A stretch of 64,000 nt of DNA from RGIG3135 sp964477115 (GTDB taxonomy: Bacteria > Actinomycetota > Coriobacteriia > Coriobacteriales > Eggerthellaceae). Each line of letters begins with the position of its first letter. Within the stretch, counting starts at the first letter, position 1. Both the position numbers and the translations under genes were made by a program. Below are positions 20,081-29,859 of the stretch, in pieces. The stretch is from contig CAYZCY010000002.1 in the NCBI GenBank assembly GCA_964477115.1, positions 4,206-68,205 of the forward strand. Reading direction: 5' to 3'. The notes beneath the pieces are model-generated. The model ran no database searches. It was not told where the DNA came from and saw nothing but the letters and a program-made list of their open reading frames with translations.

Positions 20081-20100
20081 ACAAATTGCCACAAATTGCC
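20081..20100. repeat. tandem 10-bp repeat upstream of serC
   Basis: ACAAATTGCC occurs twice in perfect tandem, about 125 bp upstream of the serC start and between the lipoprotein and serC genes. It is a possible binding site. Confidence 0.5.
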
Positions 20101-20115
20101 CTGAAATGTTGAACA

Positions 20116-20140
20116 GAGGGCCGATGTACTATCGGCCCTC
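20116..20140 (-). terminator. hairpin after the lipoprotein gene
   Basis: A perfect 10-bp stem (GAGGGCCGAT/ATCGGCCCTC) with a 5-base loop lies 57 bp after the stop. The following minus-strand sequence has only a few T. Confidence 0.6.
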
Positions 20141-20196
20141 GAATAAGCCTCTGCATTTGATTTAGGCTAATGTGCAATTTAGCCAGCTGCAAAGGT

Positions 20197-20724
20197 TCAG
20201 GATAGGATTCCGAAGCTTTCCTTGACGGTATTGACCGCAGCGTCAATCTTGGCAGCGAGGTTTTCTCCCCCGGATTTCAGGGTGTAGTACTCGTCATCGG
20301 TCAGATAGCCGTTCGCATGGGCGGCCTCAATGGCATCCTCGAGATGACCGAGCTCTTCGTCGAGGTTATCAAGCGGAATGACAGCCTCATCGTAGACCCT
20401 CGTTTTCTGCTCGCTGTCAGCGGGAACGCTTACGGCCTGCGCTGCGCGAGCTGCCTCGTCGACGCGTTTGTCGATATCGGAGAGGTACTTGTCGTAGGTG
20501 GCATAGTCCTCGGTGTCGCTGTAGGTTTTCACGGCATCACTGGCTTCTTCGGCCTTGGTGACCATCTTGTCCTCAAGGACCTTAACGCGTGATTCCAGAT
20601 CATCGATTCGCTCGCTGACGTCCTGACCCACCGTCGAAGAGCATCCGGTTGCGATCAAGGCGAAAACGCAGGCAAGAACGGCGACTGCCGCAAGGGATGT
20701 TATCGGTTTTGCAATTGCCTTCAT
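20197..20724 (-). CDS. small lipoprotein with coiled coil
   Basis: The 175-aa protein has a lipoprotein signal peptide with lipobox Cys at 28 (LIATGC). A short heptad segment follows (RIDDLESRVKVLEDKM), then a mostly helical, charged region. I do not recognise a family and infer no function; it should be exported and anchored in the membrane. It lies between two terminators and is probably transcribed alone. Confidence 0.75.
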   Translation of the reverse strand: MKAIAKPITSLAAVAVLACVFALIATGCSSTVGQDVSERIDDLESRVKVLEDKMVTKAEEASDAVKTYSDTEDYATYDKYLSDIDKRVDEAARAAQAVSVPADSEQKTRVYDEAVIPLDNLDEELGHLEDAIEAAHANGYLTDDEYYTLKSGGENLAAKIDAAVNTVKESFGILS

Positions 20725-20784
20725 TTGAGCACCTTTCTACTGGCTTAAACCTGTAGAACACAGCATCATCCAAAAGCGAGATCG

Positions 20785-20820
20785 GAAAAGAAAAGACGCC
20801 GCACCCGTAGGCACGGCGTC
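20785..20820 (-). terminator. rho-independent terminator of the hydroxyacid dehydrogenase gene
   Basis: The stem GACGCCG/CGGCGTC, extended by two wobble and two GC pairs, closes a TACG tetraloop of the stable UNCG type (20795-20820). On the minus strand TTTTCTTTTCC follows. Confidence 0.92.
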
Positions 20821-20847
20821 ATGTAAAGGTAAGCAAGCAGTTGATTG

Positions 20848-21831
20848 CTAGTTCACGCGGTTGATCGGCTCCTCACCCGAAATAACGCGCTCAATGTTTT
20901 CCCACACCGTCTTGTGTGCACGGTAGAACATGCCCTCGGATACTCCTCCGATATGCGGCGAGAAAACGATGCGCTTCTCGAATTCGGCGGGAAGGTGTAG
21001 CAGCGGGTTATCGGACTTCACCGGTTCGGGATAGAGCGTATCGAGGCCGGCAGCGGACAGATGGCCGGTGATGATGGCCTCCTTCAACGCCTGCTGGTCG
21101 ACTACTTCACCGCGTGCCGTGTTGATAAGGATAGAGCCGCACTTCATCTTGCGGATGAAGTTTCCGTCCACAAGACCCGTGGTCTCAGAAGTGACGGGGA
21201 CGTGGATGCTCACGATGTCACAGGATGCGAGAAGCTCGTCAAGATCGACGTAGCGTGCGCCGAAGCGCTCTTCATCCTCTGCGCTCAGGGGTGTGCGTTT
21301 GTTGTAAACCATGTCGCAACCCCAAGCGGAAAGGCGAAGCGAGGTAGCTTGGGCGATAGAGCCAAAACCGATGAATCCAATCTTGCAGTCTCCGAGTTCG
21401 CGGAAGCCCTCAACCATCATGCGCTCTTTTTTCTGGATCTGACGGCCAGCGCGCACAGCCGCGTCGCCCGCAATGGCATCACGCAGACACGCGAGCATGA
21501 GCATGATGGCCTGCTCTGCAACAGCTCCGGCGTTCACGCCGGCGTTGTTGCAGACGGCGATACCAGCTTCTTTGGCGGCCGCGCAGTCAATGCGGTTGAA
21601 GGCAACACCTTCGGAATGGATAAGCTTGAGATTCGGCATGCCCGCAATGAGATCCGCGCTCACAGCGCTAATGGCGTCTGCCATGATGAAGTCAGCGTCA
21701 GCTGCGAGCTCCAAAACATCCTCATCCAAGGATCCGCGAGCCGCAACCACAATCTCGACATCTTTGACGATATCCATATCGGGCAGATACTTGCTCGTCC
21801 TCTTTGCGTCTCCAATGACCAGAAGCTTCAT
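20848..21831 (-). CDS. D-isomer-specific 2-hydroxyacid dehydrogenase (SerA-like)
   Basis: This NAD-dependent dehydrogenase (327 aa) has a Rossmann motif IGFIGFGSIAQ, the catalytic Arg in NTARGEVVD, and the catalytic His in SPHIGG near 290. The start was moved to the ATG at 21831, preceded by AGGAAAGGA; the longer reading begins inside the upstream nucleoside phosphorylase gene. Family members include phosphoglycerate dehydrogenase and glyoxylate or hydroxypyruvate reductases. There is no C-terminal ACT domain. Serine synthesis is plausible with serC nearby, but the substrate is not proven. Confidence 0.88.
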   Translation of the reverse strand: MKLLVIGDAKRTSKYLPDMDIVKDVEIVVAARGSLDEDVLELAADADFIMADAISAVSADLIAGMPNLKLIHSEGVAFNRIDCAAAKEAGIAVCNNAGVNAGAVAEQAIMLMLACLRDAIAGDAAVRAGRQIQKKERMMVEGFRELGDCKIGFIGFGSIAQATSLRLSAWGCDMVYNKRTPLSAEDEERFGARYVDLDELLASCDIVSIHVPVTSETTGLVDGNFIRKMKCGSILINTARGEVVDQQALKEAIITGHLSAAGLDTLYPEPVKSDNPLLHLPAEFEKRIVFSPHIGGVSEGMFYRAHKTVWENIERVISGEEPINRVN

Positions 21832-21859
21832 ATCGCAATCCTTTCCTGTAGCCAAAGGC

Positions 21860-22696
21860 TTAGACGTCCATTCTTTCAACCACGCCTGCGACAAGGCGCT
21901 CGAAGTCAGCAGCGCGCTTGTCGGCCACCTCGAGAACCTCCATGTCGTTGGGATTCGAGCTTTCCACACCACACGCCATGTTGCTCACCAGATTGATGCC
22001 GAGCACCTTGATGCCGACATGGCGGGCGGCGATTACTTCTTCGACAACCGACATGGCAACCGTATCAGCGCCCCAAGCGCGGAAGGCCCTGATCTCGGCA
22101 GGGCTTTCAAAGCTCGGTCCCAGAAGGCCCAGGTACACGCCTTCCTGCACGCGAATACCGCACTCATCAGCAACTTGGCGAGCCAAGGCACGAAGCTCGG
22201 GATCATAGGCCTCGTACATGGAAAAGAACCTGAAAGCGATTTCATTGGGGTCGGCACCTGCAATGGGATTTCGGCCCGTGAAGTTAATGTGGTCGGTAAT
22301 GATGTTGAAGTCGCCGACGCTGTAGCTTGCGTTTATAGCGCCAGCGGCATTGGTGGTGATGAGGCTCTTAACCCCAAGCATGCTCATCAGCCATACAGGA
22401 TAGGCAACTTGCTGGGCGCTGTAACCCTCGTATCCGTGAAGGCGGCCCTGCATAGCGATAACGCATTTGCCGGAAAGCGTTCCGCACACAAAACGGCCGA
22501 CATGGCTCGTAGCCGTGCTGCGTTTCATATAGGGGATCTCGGCGAAGGGAATACACACCGCATCCTCGATGCGATTGGCCAAAGGCCCCAAACCAGAACC
22601 CAGAATGATGCCGACGACAGGACGCCTGCCTTCGAGTCTTTCGTCAAGGACCGAGCAGGATTCTTCCAACATAGCCTTAAGGTTCATCTGCTTCAT
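21860..22696 (-). CDS. punA: purine-nucleoside phosphorylase
   Basis: This 278-aa enzyme of the trimeric PNP family (PNP-I) cleaves inosine and guanosine with phosphate. Landmarks are the phosphate loop ILGSGLGP, the GRLHGYEGY segment, the TNAAGAIN motif, and the C-terminal GPSFESPAEI and LVSNMACGV segments. The base-specificity strand reads AMSVVEEVI where many homologues have GMSTVPEVI. It follows prmC by 75 bp and precedes the dehydrogenase by 28 bp. Confidence 0.95.
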   Translation of the reverse strand: MKQMNLKAMLEESCSVLDERLEGRRPVVGIILGSGLGPLANRIEDAVCIPFAEIPYMKRSTATSHVGRFVCGTLSGKCVIAMQGRLHGYEGYSAQQVAYPVWLMSMLGVKSLITTNAAGAINASYSVGDFNIITDHINFTGRNPIAGADPNEIAFRFFSMYEAYDPELRALARQVADECGIRVQEGVYLGLLGPSFESPAEIRAFRAWGADTVAMSVVEEVIAARHVGIKVLGINLVSNMACGVESSNPNDMEVLEVADKRAADFERLVAGVVERMDV

Positions 22697-22771
22697 TGAT
22701 CACCTTTCTAAACACGTGCCGGCCAAGCTATCCGAAGCACAGGGCATCAGCTCGTCTTATCGGCAACAAAT

Positions 22772-23779
22772 CTACTCCATGCAAGGTTTCCGCGCGGTTA
22801 AAATGCGAGGCTTGCCAACCAGGTCATAAACGATGCGCACATCCACATAGCCTGCGGCACGCGCAAGATGAGCAGCCTCGTCAAGGCAGGTCTCATGCAG
22901 CTCACAGGCAAAGATACCCCCCGACTTCAACGCCACGAGCACCCACGGTAGCAAACGGCGATACAAATCAAGGCCGTCTTGTCCGCCATCGAGGGCTAGA
23001 GCGGGCTCGAAATCAGCAACTTCTCGAGGAACCTCAGCCATGACGGCGCTGGGAACATAAGGCGGATTGCTCACAACGGCGTCAAAGCAGCCGATCTTGT
23101 CCTCGGGGACAGCTGCCCCCAGATCACCGCGGTAAAGCGTAACCCGATCCGCCAGGTCGAGACTCTCAATGTTTTCGTGCGCGAGGTCACAGGCTTCGGC
23201 CGAAATGTCCGTCGCAATGACGTCAATCAAGGGATGCTCGTATGCAAGCGAGCAGGCAATGCAGCCAGAACCAGTGCAGATGTCAGCCACCAGCAGCCTC
23301 TCGGGCTCAAGGGCCCGCACGCGCCAAGCTTCGCCGTCAGAATCCTCTTCGGACAAAGCCGAGGCAGCCTCATCGGAGGTTACGGGATCGAGCGACATCT
23401 CAGCGAGAAACTCCGCACAGCGGGGACGTTCGGCAGAAGGTAGACCCGCCAAGACCTCGCTCACCAAAACTTCGGTTTCAGGACGCGGGATCAAGACACC
23501 GGGACGCACCTTAAGCGTGATATGGCGAAAAGCCGCTTCACCGGTGATGTACTGCAGAGGCTCCCCCCTACCCCGGCGCGTAACGTAGCCGCGTAAAACA
23601 TCGCGCTCGGCAAGCGTAAGGGGGCGCTCGAAGTTCATATAGAGCTCGATGCGCGAAAGCCCGGTGGCCTCGGAAAGCAGCCACTGCGCCGATACAAGCG
23701 GCGTGGCATCACCCTTGCGCTCAAGGTAACCGGCCGTCCAATCAAGGGCGGCCTTAACTGTCCAAATCTCGGTAGACAC
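22772..23779 (-). CDS. prmC: release factor glutamine methyltransferase
   Basis: It methylates the GGQ glutamine of release factors using SAM. It has the helical N-terminal domain, the SAM loop DICTGSGC (167-174) and the substrate-binding NPPY from N238. At 335 aa it is longer than usual (about 280) because of an acidic insert of about 50 residues (112-161) between the IPRPETE motif and the SAM loop. It lies 3 bp after prfA, its target gene. Confidence 0.95.
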   Translation of the reverse strand: MSTEIWTVKAALDWTAGYLERKGDATPLVSAQWLLSEATGLSRIELYMNFERPLTLAERDVLRGYVTRRGRGEPLQYITGEAAFRHITLKVRPGVLIPRPETEVLVSEVLAGLPSAERPRCAEFLAEMSLDPVTSDEAASALSEEDSDGEAWRVRALEPERLLVADICTGSGCIACSLAYEHPLIDVIATDISAEACDLAHENIESLDLADRVTLYRGDLGAAVPEDKIGCFDAVVSNPPYVPSAVMAEVPREVADFEPALALDGGQDGLDLYRRLLPWVLVALKSGGIFACELHETCLDEAAHLARAAGYVDVRIVYDLVGKPRILTARKPCME

Positions 23780-23782
23780 GAA

Positions 23783-24862
23783 CTACTCGACAGCGTTTTC
23801 AAGCTTCTGAGCGCGGTCGGCAGCCTGAAGGGCCGTGATAAGCTCCTGAAGGCCCGCACCGCCGGCACCGAGAAGCACGCCATTGTAAGTACCGTTGTAG
23901 CCAATGCGATGATCGGTCACGCGATCCTGCGGGCCGTTGTAGGTGCGGATCTTTTCCGCGCGGTCACCGGAGCCGATCTGGGCAAGACGCTGTGCGCCCT
24001 CGGCAGCCTGCTGCTCGGCAAGCATCTTTTCATAGAGGCGTGCGCGAAGAACGGCCATCGCCGCAATCTTGTTCTGCAGCTGAGACTTCTGGTCCTGAGA
24101 CTGAACCACAACACCCGTGGGAAGATGGGTGATGCGGACAGCGGAGTCGGTGGTGTTAACGCACTGACCACCCGGGCCGCCGGCGCGATACACATCAATG
24201 CGAAGATCGTTTTCATGGATCTCGACCTCAACCTCATCCGCCTCAGGCAAAACGGCAACGGTTGCCGTAGAAGTATGAATACGACCTTGGCTTTCGGTTT
24301 TAGGAACGCGCTGAACGCGGTGCACACCAGACTCGAACTTCATGACGGAGAAGACTTTGTCGCCCTTCACCTTGAACTGAATCTCCTTATAACCGCCAGC
24401 CTCGGATGCGGAGACATCCATGGTTTCGGTCTTCCAGCCCTGCTCTGAGGCAAAGCGCATATACATCTTGTAAAGATCACCCGCAAAGATTGCCGCCTCG
24501 TCACCGCCTGCTGCTGCGCGGATTTCAACGATGATGTCCTTTTCATCAGCGGGATCGCTCGGAATGAGCATGAACTTGATATCTTCCTCAAGCTGCGGAA
24601 GCCGAGATTCGATCTCAGAGATCTCCTCCTGGGCGAACTCCTTCATATCCGGGTCGGAAAGCATCTCCTTGGCTGCCTCCAGATCCTCGATAGCTCGCAC
24701 GTACTCGGTTGCCTTCTTGGCAAGGGGGCCCTGGTTTGCATATTCCTTAGCCAGGCGGTTGTACTCCTTCTGGTTTGCAAGAACGGCGGGATCACCCATC
24801 TTCATCTGGAGTTCCTCGTAAGCGGAAATGATCTTAACGAGCTTATCGCGCATATCAGACAT
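23783..24862 (-). CDS. prfA: peptide chain release factor 1
   Basis: RF1 (359 aa) terminates translation at UAA and UAG. The GGQ tripeptide is at 231-233, in [11 protein letters not shown]. The preceding segment [18 protein letters not shown] is typical of RF1. The start was placed at the ATG at 24862 because AAGGA sits 8 bases upstream; further upstream in-frame codons lack a ribosome site. It is first of the prfA-prmC pair. Confidence 0.97.
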   Translation of the reverse strand: MSDMRDKLVKIISAYEELQMKMGDPAVLANQKEYNRLAKEYANQGPLAKKATEYVRAIEDLEAAKEMLSDPDMKEFAQEEISEIESRLPQLEEDIKFMLIPSDPADEKDIIVEIRAAAGGDEAAIFAGDLYKMYMRFASEQGWKTETMDVSASEAGGYKEIQFKVKGDKVFSVMKFESGVHRVQRVPKTESQGRIHTSTATVAVLPEADEVEVEIHENDLRIDVYRAGGPGGQCVNTTDSAVRITHLPTGVVVQSQDQKSQLQNKIAAMAVLRARLYEKMLAEQQAAEGAQRLAQIGSGDRAEKIRTYNGPQDRVTDHRIGYNGTYNGVLLGAGGAGLQELITALQAADRAQKLENAVE

Positions 24863-25124
24863 ATCTAGCATCCTTTTAAGGTAAGTGGTGAATTTCAAGC
24901 AACTGAGCATTTTACCAGAATGAAGCGAACATACCCGACACACACATCCAATAGCAATAGAACTGCGAAACGCACTGATTAGTCCCGCGAAGACGAATTA
25001 GGATGCCGCGCAAGGAGAAATTCGTTCATTGGGCAAATGAATGGTGATCAGAAATACGATGAATGGGTAAGATAGAAAGGACGTTCAAAGTCCTATGCAT
25101 TTTGCACTACGAAGGGAGATATCA

Positions 25125-26141
25125 ATGGCGATCAGGGTTGGCATCAACGGATTTGGCCGCATTGGACGCTTGGTGTTCCGCTCCATGGCTGGCGACCCCG
25201 ATATTGAGATCGTTGCCGTTAATGGCTCCGCAGACTATGAGACCATGGTTCACCTTATCAAGTACGACACCATTCAGGGTCCTGCTTTCGAATACGCCCA
25301 CGCTGTGCGCGACGGCTTTGTCGTCGACGGCCACCACGTCAAAGTTGTCTATGACCGCAACCCCGCAAACCTTCCTTGGAAGAAGCTTGGCGTTGACGTT
25401 GTTCTCGAGTCCACTGGCGCATTCTGCGATGCAAACAAATCCCAGGCTCATATCGATGCCGGCGCTAAGAAGGTCATCATCACCGCTCCTGGCAAGAATG
25501 AGGACCTCACCGTTGTCATGGGTGTCAACGATCATCTCTATGATCCCGAAAAGCACCATATCGTTTCCAACGCTTCCTGCACCACCAACTGCCTTGCTCC
25601 CGTCGCTAAGGTCCTTCTCGAGGAATTCGGCATCGAACGCGGCTTCATGAACACCATCCACGCCTACACGGGTGGCCAGAAACTTCAGGATGCCGCCCAT
25701 AAGGATCTTCGTCGTGCACGTGCTGCCAATATGTCTATGATTCCGACCACCACAGGCGCCGCTCGCGCCGTGGCAAAGGTTCTACCCGAGCTCGCAGGCA
25801 AACTTGACGGTTTTGCAACCCGTGTTCCCACCCCCGACGGATCTATGGTCAACCTGACTGCCGTCCTTGGTAGCGAGGTTACCGTTGACGACGTCAACAT
25901 GGCCATGCGCGCCGCAGCCTACGGCCCGCTCAAGGGCATCCTGCGCTACACCGAGGACCCCATCGTCTCCAACGACGTCATCGGCGATGCGCACTCCTCT
26001 ATCTTCGACGCTTCCCTCACCAAGGTTATGAACGGTAAGGGCAACTACGAAAAGGGTGACATGATCAACCTGGTTTCCTGGTATGACAACGAGTGGGGCT
26101 ACTCCAACCGCCTCAAGGACCTCGTCAAGATCATGATGTAG
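25125..26141 (+). CDS. gap: glyceraldehyde-3-phosphate dehydrogenase
   Basis: This glycolytic enzyme (338 aa) oxidises G3P with NAD and phosphate. The N-terminal fold GINGFGRIGR is at 6-15. The catalytic Cys152 is in SNASCTTNCLAP, and the C-terminal WYDNEWGYSNR is present. The start at 25125 has GGGAG 6 bases upstream; an earlier in-frame ATG lacks one. It is divergent from prfA and monocistronic. Confidence 0.98.
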   Translation: MAIRVGINGFGRIGRLVFRSMAGDPDIEIVAVNGSADYETMVHLIKYDTIQGPAFEYAHAVRDGFVVDGHHVKVVYDRNPANLPWKKLGVDVVLESTGAFCDANKSQAHIDAGAKKVIITAPGKNEDLTVVMGVNDHLYDPEKHHIVSNASCTTNCLAPVAKVLLEEFGIERGFMNTIHAYTGGQKLQDAAHKDLRRARAANMSMIPTTTGAARAVAKVLPELAGKLDGFATRVPTPDGSMVNLTAVLGSEVTVDDVNMAMRAAAYGPLKGILRYTEDPIVSNDVIGDAHSSIFDASLTKVMNGKGNYEKGDMINLVSWYDNEWGYSNRLKDLVKIMM

Positions 26142-26183
26142 CTCTTGGAGAAGCTAAGCGCAGTTCTGATTTCAGATCGCAAA

Positions 26184-26212
26184 AGACGCCGTCGGTCATT
26201 CCGGCGGCGTCT
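26184..26212. terminator. bidirectional terminator between gap and trxB
   Basis: A stem of 8 perfect pairs (AGACGCCG/CGGCGTCT) plus 4 inner pairs lies between the converging genes. The minus strand is followed by TTTTG and the plus strand by ATGTTT. Confidence 0.8.
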
Positions 26213-26240
26213 ATGTTTGAGGGAACAAGTTTTCAGGGAG

Positions 26241-27158
26241 CTAGTGACTTAGACTGAGGTATGCTGCTGCTTCCTCGGCGCACACCGCGCCATCGGATAC
26301 CGCCGTAACCACTTGGCGTAATGACTTAGATCTCACATCACCCGCAGCAAACACACCCGCCGTTGCGGTCTTACCTGACTCGTCAGCCACGATATAGCCT
26401 TGAGCATCCAACTCAAGGGCGCCGTTCAAAAACTCCGTATTGGGTGTGGTGCCCACGGCAACGAACAGAGCCTCCACGTCCAAAACCCTGCTCGACTCAT
26501 CAAGCTTATTGAAAACGCGCAAGCCGACGAGCATGCCGTTTTCGGACAAGAGATCTTGAACTTCGCTCTCCCAGACAAACTCGATGTTGTCGATGCCGTG
26601 AAGTCTTTGGTGATAGATTGCCGTTGCACGCAGTTTATCTCGACGGTGGATGAGGTAGACCTTGTTGCATATACGCGAGAGATAAAGGGCGTCTGCCGCC
26701 GCAGTGTTGCCGCCGCCTACAACGGCTACGTCAACGCCACGGAAGAAGTTGCCATCGCAGGTAGCGCAGTACGAAAGTCCCCTCCCCTGAAGCTCGTCTT
26801 CGCCAGACAAGCCAAGATGTCGTGGACGAGCACCCGTTGCGATAATGAGGCTTCGCGCTTGGTAGCTGCCAGAGGACGTGGTGACAATCTTGATCTCACC
26901 GCTCAAATCCACTCCGAGAACCTCTTCGCTCACCAGCTTAGCGCCAAAGGTCTCCGCTTGCGCATGCATGGCCATGGCTAGCTCAAAACCGCTGGTGCTC
27001 TGAGCGTAACCGGGATAGTTCTCCAAATGCTCGGTTTGAGCAAGCTGCCCGCCCGGCATGATGCGCTCGAACATGAGTACCGACAAGCCCGCCCTCGATC
27101 CGTAGAGGGCAGCAGTCATACCAGCAGGCCCTGCCCCAATAATGGCAAGGTCAACCAT
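26241..27158 (-). CDS. trxB: thioredoxin-disulfide reductase
   Basis: This NADPH- and FAD-dependent enzyme (305 aa) reduces thioredoxin. The FAD motif GAGPAGMTAA is N-terminal. The redox disulfide is C131/C134, in SYCATCDG. The second nucleotide fold VAVVGGGNTAA follows, and the C-terminal GVFAAGDVR is present. It starts 4 bp after trxA, forming a trxA-trxB operon. Confidence 0.97.
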   Translation of the reverse strand: MVDLAIIGAGPAGMTAALYGSRAGLSVLMFERIMPGGQLAQTEHLENYPGYAQSTSGFELAMAMHAQAETFGAKLVSEEVLGVDLSGEIKIVTTSSGSYQARSLIIATGARPRHLGLSGEDELQGRGLSYCATCDGNFFRGVDVAVVGGGNTAAADALYLSRICNKVYLIHRRDKLRATAIYHQRLHGIDNIEFVWESEVQDLLSENGMLVGLRVFNKLDESSRVLDVEALFVAVGTTPNTEFLNGALELDAQGYIVADESGKTATAGVFAAGDVRSKSLRQVVTAVSDGAVCAEEAAAYLSLSH

Positions 27159-27162
27159 GGGC

Positions 27163-27471
27163 TTAACCGATCATCCGAAGGATGCTTGCCTTAGGCTGCG
27201 CGCCGACTATTTGGCCTGCGGGCTTGCCTCCCTCAAACACCATAAGGGTCGGGACGCCGCGGATACCGTAGCGAGAAGCAAGATCGGGGCTCTGATCGAT
27301 GTCCACCTTATAAACGGTCAGTTCGTCAGCTTTCTCTTCTGCAATCTCTTCGATTGCAGGAGCGATCATGCGGCAGGGGCCGCACCATGTGGCGAAGAAG
27401 TCAATGAGGACCTTACCTTCTGCCTTAAGGACTTTGTTCTCGAAATCAGCAGTGGAAATAACCTCACTCAT
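27163..27471 (-). CDS. trxA: thioredoxin
   Basis: This is a classical 102-aa thioredoxin with the active site WCGPC (C30, C33) and the cis-Pro loop GVPTL. AGGAGG precedes the ATG. It is the first gene of the trxA-trxB pair. Confidence 0.97.
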   Translation of the reverse strand: MSEVISTADFENKVLKAEGKVLIDFFATWCGPCRMIAPAIEEIAEEKADELTVYKVDIDQSPDLASRYGIRGVPTLMVFEGGKPAGQIVGAQPKASILRMIG

Positions 27472-27829
27472 GATGCAGCCTCCTTAGATAGCAGCTTGAA
27501 AACCTTATTTGAACCATACGGCTTTGTTCTCCCCTATTGTAAATACAGACACCAAACGAAATTCTCAACGTTGGCGAATCGGCGGAAAACTCTTCAATAT
27601 TGGCATGTCGAAAAGTGGATATAGCCAAGGAATAAGGCATGCGAAACCTAAAGCTCCTACGAGAACACATGACGTGACTGGGGACCATCGGGTGCAAGCT
27701 TATCCGGATCCAAGACCTGACTCGAACCGTCGATCAACATCACCGATCAAGGCGGTGTAAGCGGAAGAGCCGCTGCATCCGTACGGACACAGCGGCTCTT
27801 CGTTTGGCGGTGAGTCAATTCGAATGGGC
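27472..27829. other. intergenic region between trxA and thrS
   Basis: This 358-bp stretch holds the trxA ribosome site and leader at the left and the thrS-side hairpin at the right. A tRNA-like fragment on the minus strand (about 27713-27765) does not fold into a full tRNA. I see no convincing gene here. Confidence 0.7.
27766..27799 (-). terminator. hairpin downstream of thrS
   Basis: A perfect 10-bp stem (AGAGCCGCTG/CAGCGGCTCT) with a 14-base loop lies 31 bp after the thrS stop. T content is modest on either side. Confidence 0.65.
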
Positions 27830-29743
27830 TTAAAGAGCAGCCTCGGAGATAACCTTGAGGAAGTCCTCTCGGCTCCAAGAACCCTTATCGCCCTCGGCGC
27901 GATCGCGAACGCTAACCGTTCCCTCTTCGATTTCCTTGTCGCCCATAACAAGCATGAAGGGAATCTTCTGGCTCTGAGCCTTAGCGATCTTGACGCGCAT
28001 GGGCTCGTTCTGATCGTAAACCTCAACGCGGCCGCCAGCCTTCTTGATCTCAGCTGCGAACTCGTAAGCGGCATCCTTATGACGATCGGCAATCGGAAGG
28101 ACGACTACCTGCAGAGGAGCAAGCCACAGCGGCAGGGCGCCGGCGTAGTGCTCGATCAAGATGCCGAGGAAGCGCTCAATAGAGCCGAAGATCGCACGAT
28201 GAAGCATCCAGGGACGCTCCTCGGTGTTCTCCTCGGTGCGGTAGGTCAGGCCGAAGCGCTCGGGAAGGTTGAAGTCAACCTGAACGGTGGAGCACTGCCA
28301 GGTACGGCCAATGGCGTCCTTAACCTTGATGTCAATCTTGGGGCCGTAGAAGGCGCCGTCGCCTTCGTTGATCTCGTAAGCGAGCTTATGGCGAGCGCAA
28401 GCCTCCATGAGGGTGTTGGTTGCATGCTCCCACATATCATCGGTGCCGATGGACTTCTCCGGGCGCGTGGAGATCTCGGCCTCGTACTTAAAGCCGAAGG
28501 TGGTCATGATGTGATCGACGATATCGAGAATGGCAACAACCTCATCAACCACCTGATCGCGCGTGCAGAAGACATGAGCGTCATCCTGAGTGAAACCACG
28601 GGCACGAAGAAGACCGTGAACAACGCCGCTCATCTCATGACGGTAGACCGTACCGAACTCGAAGTAGCGAAGCGGCAGGTCACGATAGGAGTGAAGGTCG
28701 TTCTTGTACAGCATGACGTGGCCGGGGCAGTTCATCGGCTTCACGCCGTACTCGGACAGACGCGGCTCATCTTCGGTACCTTCGTTGATATTGAAGAAGT
28801 ACATGTTGTCCTTATAGAAGCCGTAGTGACCGGAGGTCTTCCACACATCGGCGTTATAGACATGCGGGGTGATGACCTCTTCGTAGCCGCGGTCATACAG
28901 GTCACGGCGGAGCCATTCCTGCATGGTGCGGATGATGCGAGCACCCTTCGGAAGGTACATGGGCAAGCCAACGCCAGCCATGGGATCCATCATGTAGATG
29001 CCCAGCTCACGACCGAGCTTACGGTGATCGCGCTTCTCGGCTTCCTCGAGGTTGTGAAGGTGAGTTTCAAGATCCTTCTTGGAGAAGAAGGCCGTACCGT
29101 AAACGCGCGTGAGCATCTCGCGCTCCGAGTCACCACGCCAGTAGGCACCTGCAAGCTTAGTGAGCTTGAAGGCCGGGATGCGACCGGTAGAGGGCATGTG
29201 CGGACCACGGCACAGATCGGTGAAGGAACCGATGGTGTAGGTGGTGATGACCTCGTCTTCGGGAAGCTCGTTGATGAGCTCGACCTTGAAGGGCTGGTCA
29301 GCAAAGATCTCGAGTGCCTCGGCGCGAGTTACCTCACGGCGCTCGAAGCCTTCGTCGGCCTTGATGATCTCGGCCATGCGCGCCTCGATTGCCTCGAAGT
29401 CCTCGGGGCTCAAGGCCTTCTCGCACTTAATGTCATAGTAGAAGCCGTTTTCGATGGCAGGGCCAACGCCGAACTTCACGTCACCGTAAAGGTCGACGAG
29501 GGCAGCGGCCATGATATGAGCTGTGGAGTGGCGCAGAAGATCAAGCGCCTCGGGGCTCTTCGCCGTCACGATGGCTACGGAATCGCCTTCCGTCACAGGA
29601 GCGGAAAGATCGACGGGCTGGTCGTTCACGATACCGGCGAGAGCAGCCTTGGCCAAACCAGTGCCAATGGCGGCGGCAACGTCGGCAACGGAAGCGCCAG
29701 CGGCGACCTCTTTGACGGAGCCATCGGGCAGAACGATATTCAT
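27830..29743 (-). CDS. thrS: threonyl-tRNA synthetase
   Basis: This class II synthetase (637 aa) has an N-terminal TGS domain (1-60) and an editing domain with RHSTAHIMAAAL. The catalytic core contains motif 2 (VYRHEMSGVVHGLL) and the zinc/active-site segment KPMNCPGHVM. The anticodon-binding domain is C-terminal. The start was set at the ATG at 29743, preceded by AAGGA; the longer reading has no ribosome site. No T-box leader could be recognised upstream. Confidence 0.97.
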   Translation of the reverse strand: MNIVLPDGSVKEVAAGASVADVAAAIGTGLAKAALAGIVNDQPVDLSAPVTEGDSVAIVTAKSPEALDLLRHSTAHIMAAALVDLYGDVKFGVGPAIENGFYYDIKCEKALSPEDFEAIEARMAEIIKADEGFERREVTRAEALEIFADQPFKVELINELPEDEVITTYTIGSFTDLCRGPHMPSTGRIPAFKLTKLAGAYWRGDSEREMLTRVYGTAFFSKKDLETHLHNLEEAEKRDHRKLGRELGIYMMDPMAGVGLPMYLPKGARIIRTMQEWLRRDLYDRGYEEVITPHVYNADVWKTSGHYGFYKDNMYFFNINEGTEDEPRLSEYGVKPMNCPGHVMLYKNDLHSYRDLPLRYFEFGTVYRHEMSGVVHGLLRARGFTQDDAHVFCTRDQVVDEVVAILDIVDHIMTTFGFKYEAEISTRPEKSIGTDDMWEHATNTLMEACARHKLAYEINEGDGAFYGPKIDIKVKDAIGRTWQCSTVQVDFNLPERFGLTYRTEENTEERPWMLHRAIFGSIERFLGILIEHYAGALPLWLAPLQVVVLPIADRHKDAAYEFAAEIKKAGGRVEVYDQNEPMRVKIAKAQSQKIPFMLVMGDKEIEEGTVSVRDRAEGDKGSWSREDFLKVISEAAL

Positions 29744-29859
29744 AGTGCATCCTTTCCTCGTGCCGGGTGCACACAAAGCACCTGCACGCATCACGCACCA
29801 GGGCTTTGAGTACCCTGATGCTCCTAACGTGCGCGCCTCGATGGCGCGCCTTATTCCAT

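Noticed and set aside
27509..27760. 83-codon open frame on the plus strand in the trxA-thrS gap
   Set aside because: TTG start, no ribosome site, no recognisable domain, and the end of the peptide resembles translation of an antisense tRNA-like piece.
27713..27765. tRNA-like fragment on the minus strand with a TTCGAGTC T-loop and a CACCG/CGGTG stem
   Set aside because: The T-stem does not pair, position 33 of the loop is C, and no D-arm, acceptor stem or CCA is found. At most it is a tRNA remnant.
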